DNA of 64,000 bases from Meconema thalassinum (Eukaryota; Arthropoda; Insecta; Orthoptera; Tettigoniidae): the NCBI GenBank assembly GCA_946902985.2, contig OX336388.2:228306467-228370466 (forward strand), read 5' to 3'. Every line of letters begins with the position of its first letter. Within the stretch, counting starts at the first letter, position 1. The translations under genes were made by a program, and so were the position numbers. The notes under the pieces are model-generated. The model made no database searches and had not been told where the DNA came from. It saw only the letters and a program-made list of their open reading frames with translations. Positions 63,921-64,000 of the stretch are shown here, piece after piece.

Positions 63921-64000
63921 AAGCAAAAATTCCTGGTTATTATTTTTTGATGTGTAACATCTTTCCGCTCGGTTGCTGGATAGTCTTGTGGGAGTGATTT

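Overview
This window is non-coding, repeat-dense eukaryotic nuclear DNA, most likely from a large-genome insect. I infer a polyneopteran (cricket, locust, stick-insect or cockroach type) because the tRNA-headed SINEs at 5882-6215, 23681-23900, 45178-45430 and 47642-47961, the LINE/SINE 3' end at 18508-18572, and the arthropod-type Helitron, hAT and mariner pieces resemble repeats I know from such genomes. That taxonomic call comes from memory, not from a search. I found no intact host protein gene, rRNA, true tRNA gene or CRISPR array. Every protein-like stretch except possibly 23975-24208 belongs to a broken transposon or a tandem repeat.

Layout. 0-5 kb: fragments of two non-LTR retrotransposon types and a hairpin-ended element (family X2) that carries a palindromic insertion. 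5-13 kb: a complete non-autonomous Helitron, a SINE, an LTR fragment, a 3.2-kb foldback element holding two other insertions, and a 72-bp tandem array. 13-24 kb: the deepest nest. A family X1 element is split by a 9.3-kb Helitron composite (A/T insertion, TC start, CTAG end), which is itself split by a 5.4-kb TTAA-flanked insertion that contains a hAT remnant. 24-33 kb: a complete small hAT with a perfect 8-bp target duplication, a 117-bp array, and two head-to-tail copies of a ~2.2-kb element, one with a solo LTR. 33-38 kb: three head-to-tail X2 elements separated by A/C-rich spacers. 38-42 kb: foldback units around a reverse-transcriptase fragment. 42-47 kb: X1 and X2 copies, SINEs and two Helitron ends. 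47-49 kb: hAT containing a LINE containing a SINE, with a target duplication at each level. 49-58 kb: LINE and X2 alternation, a THAP-domain remnant, and hAT containing a LINE containing a ~758-bp element. 58-64 kb: X1 copies, a mariner-type MITE, a mariner transposase remnant and LINE fragments.

The genes do not work together as a pathway; the window is a layered record of transposition. Its main value is that several element boundaries can be fixed exactly, because paralogous copies elsewhere in the same 64 kb preserve the empty site.
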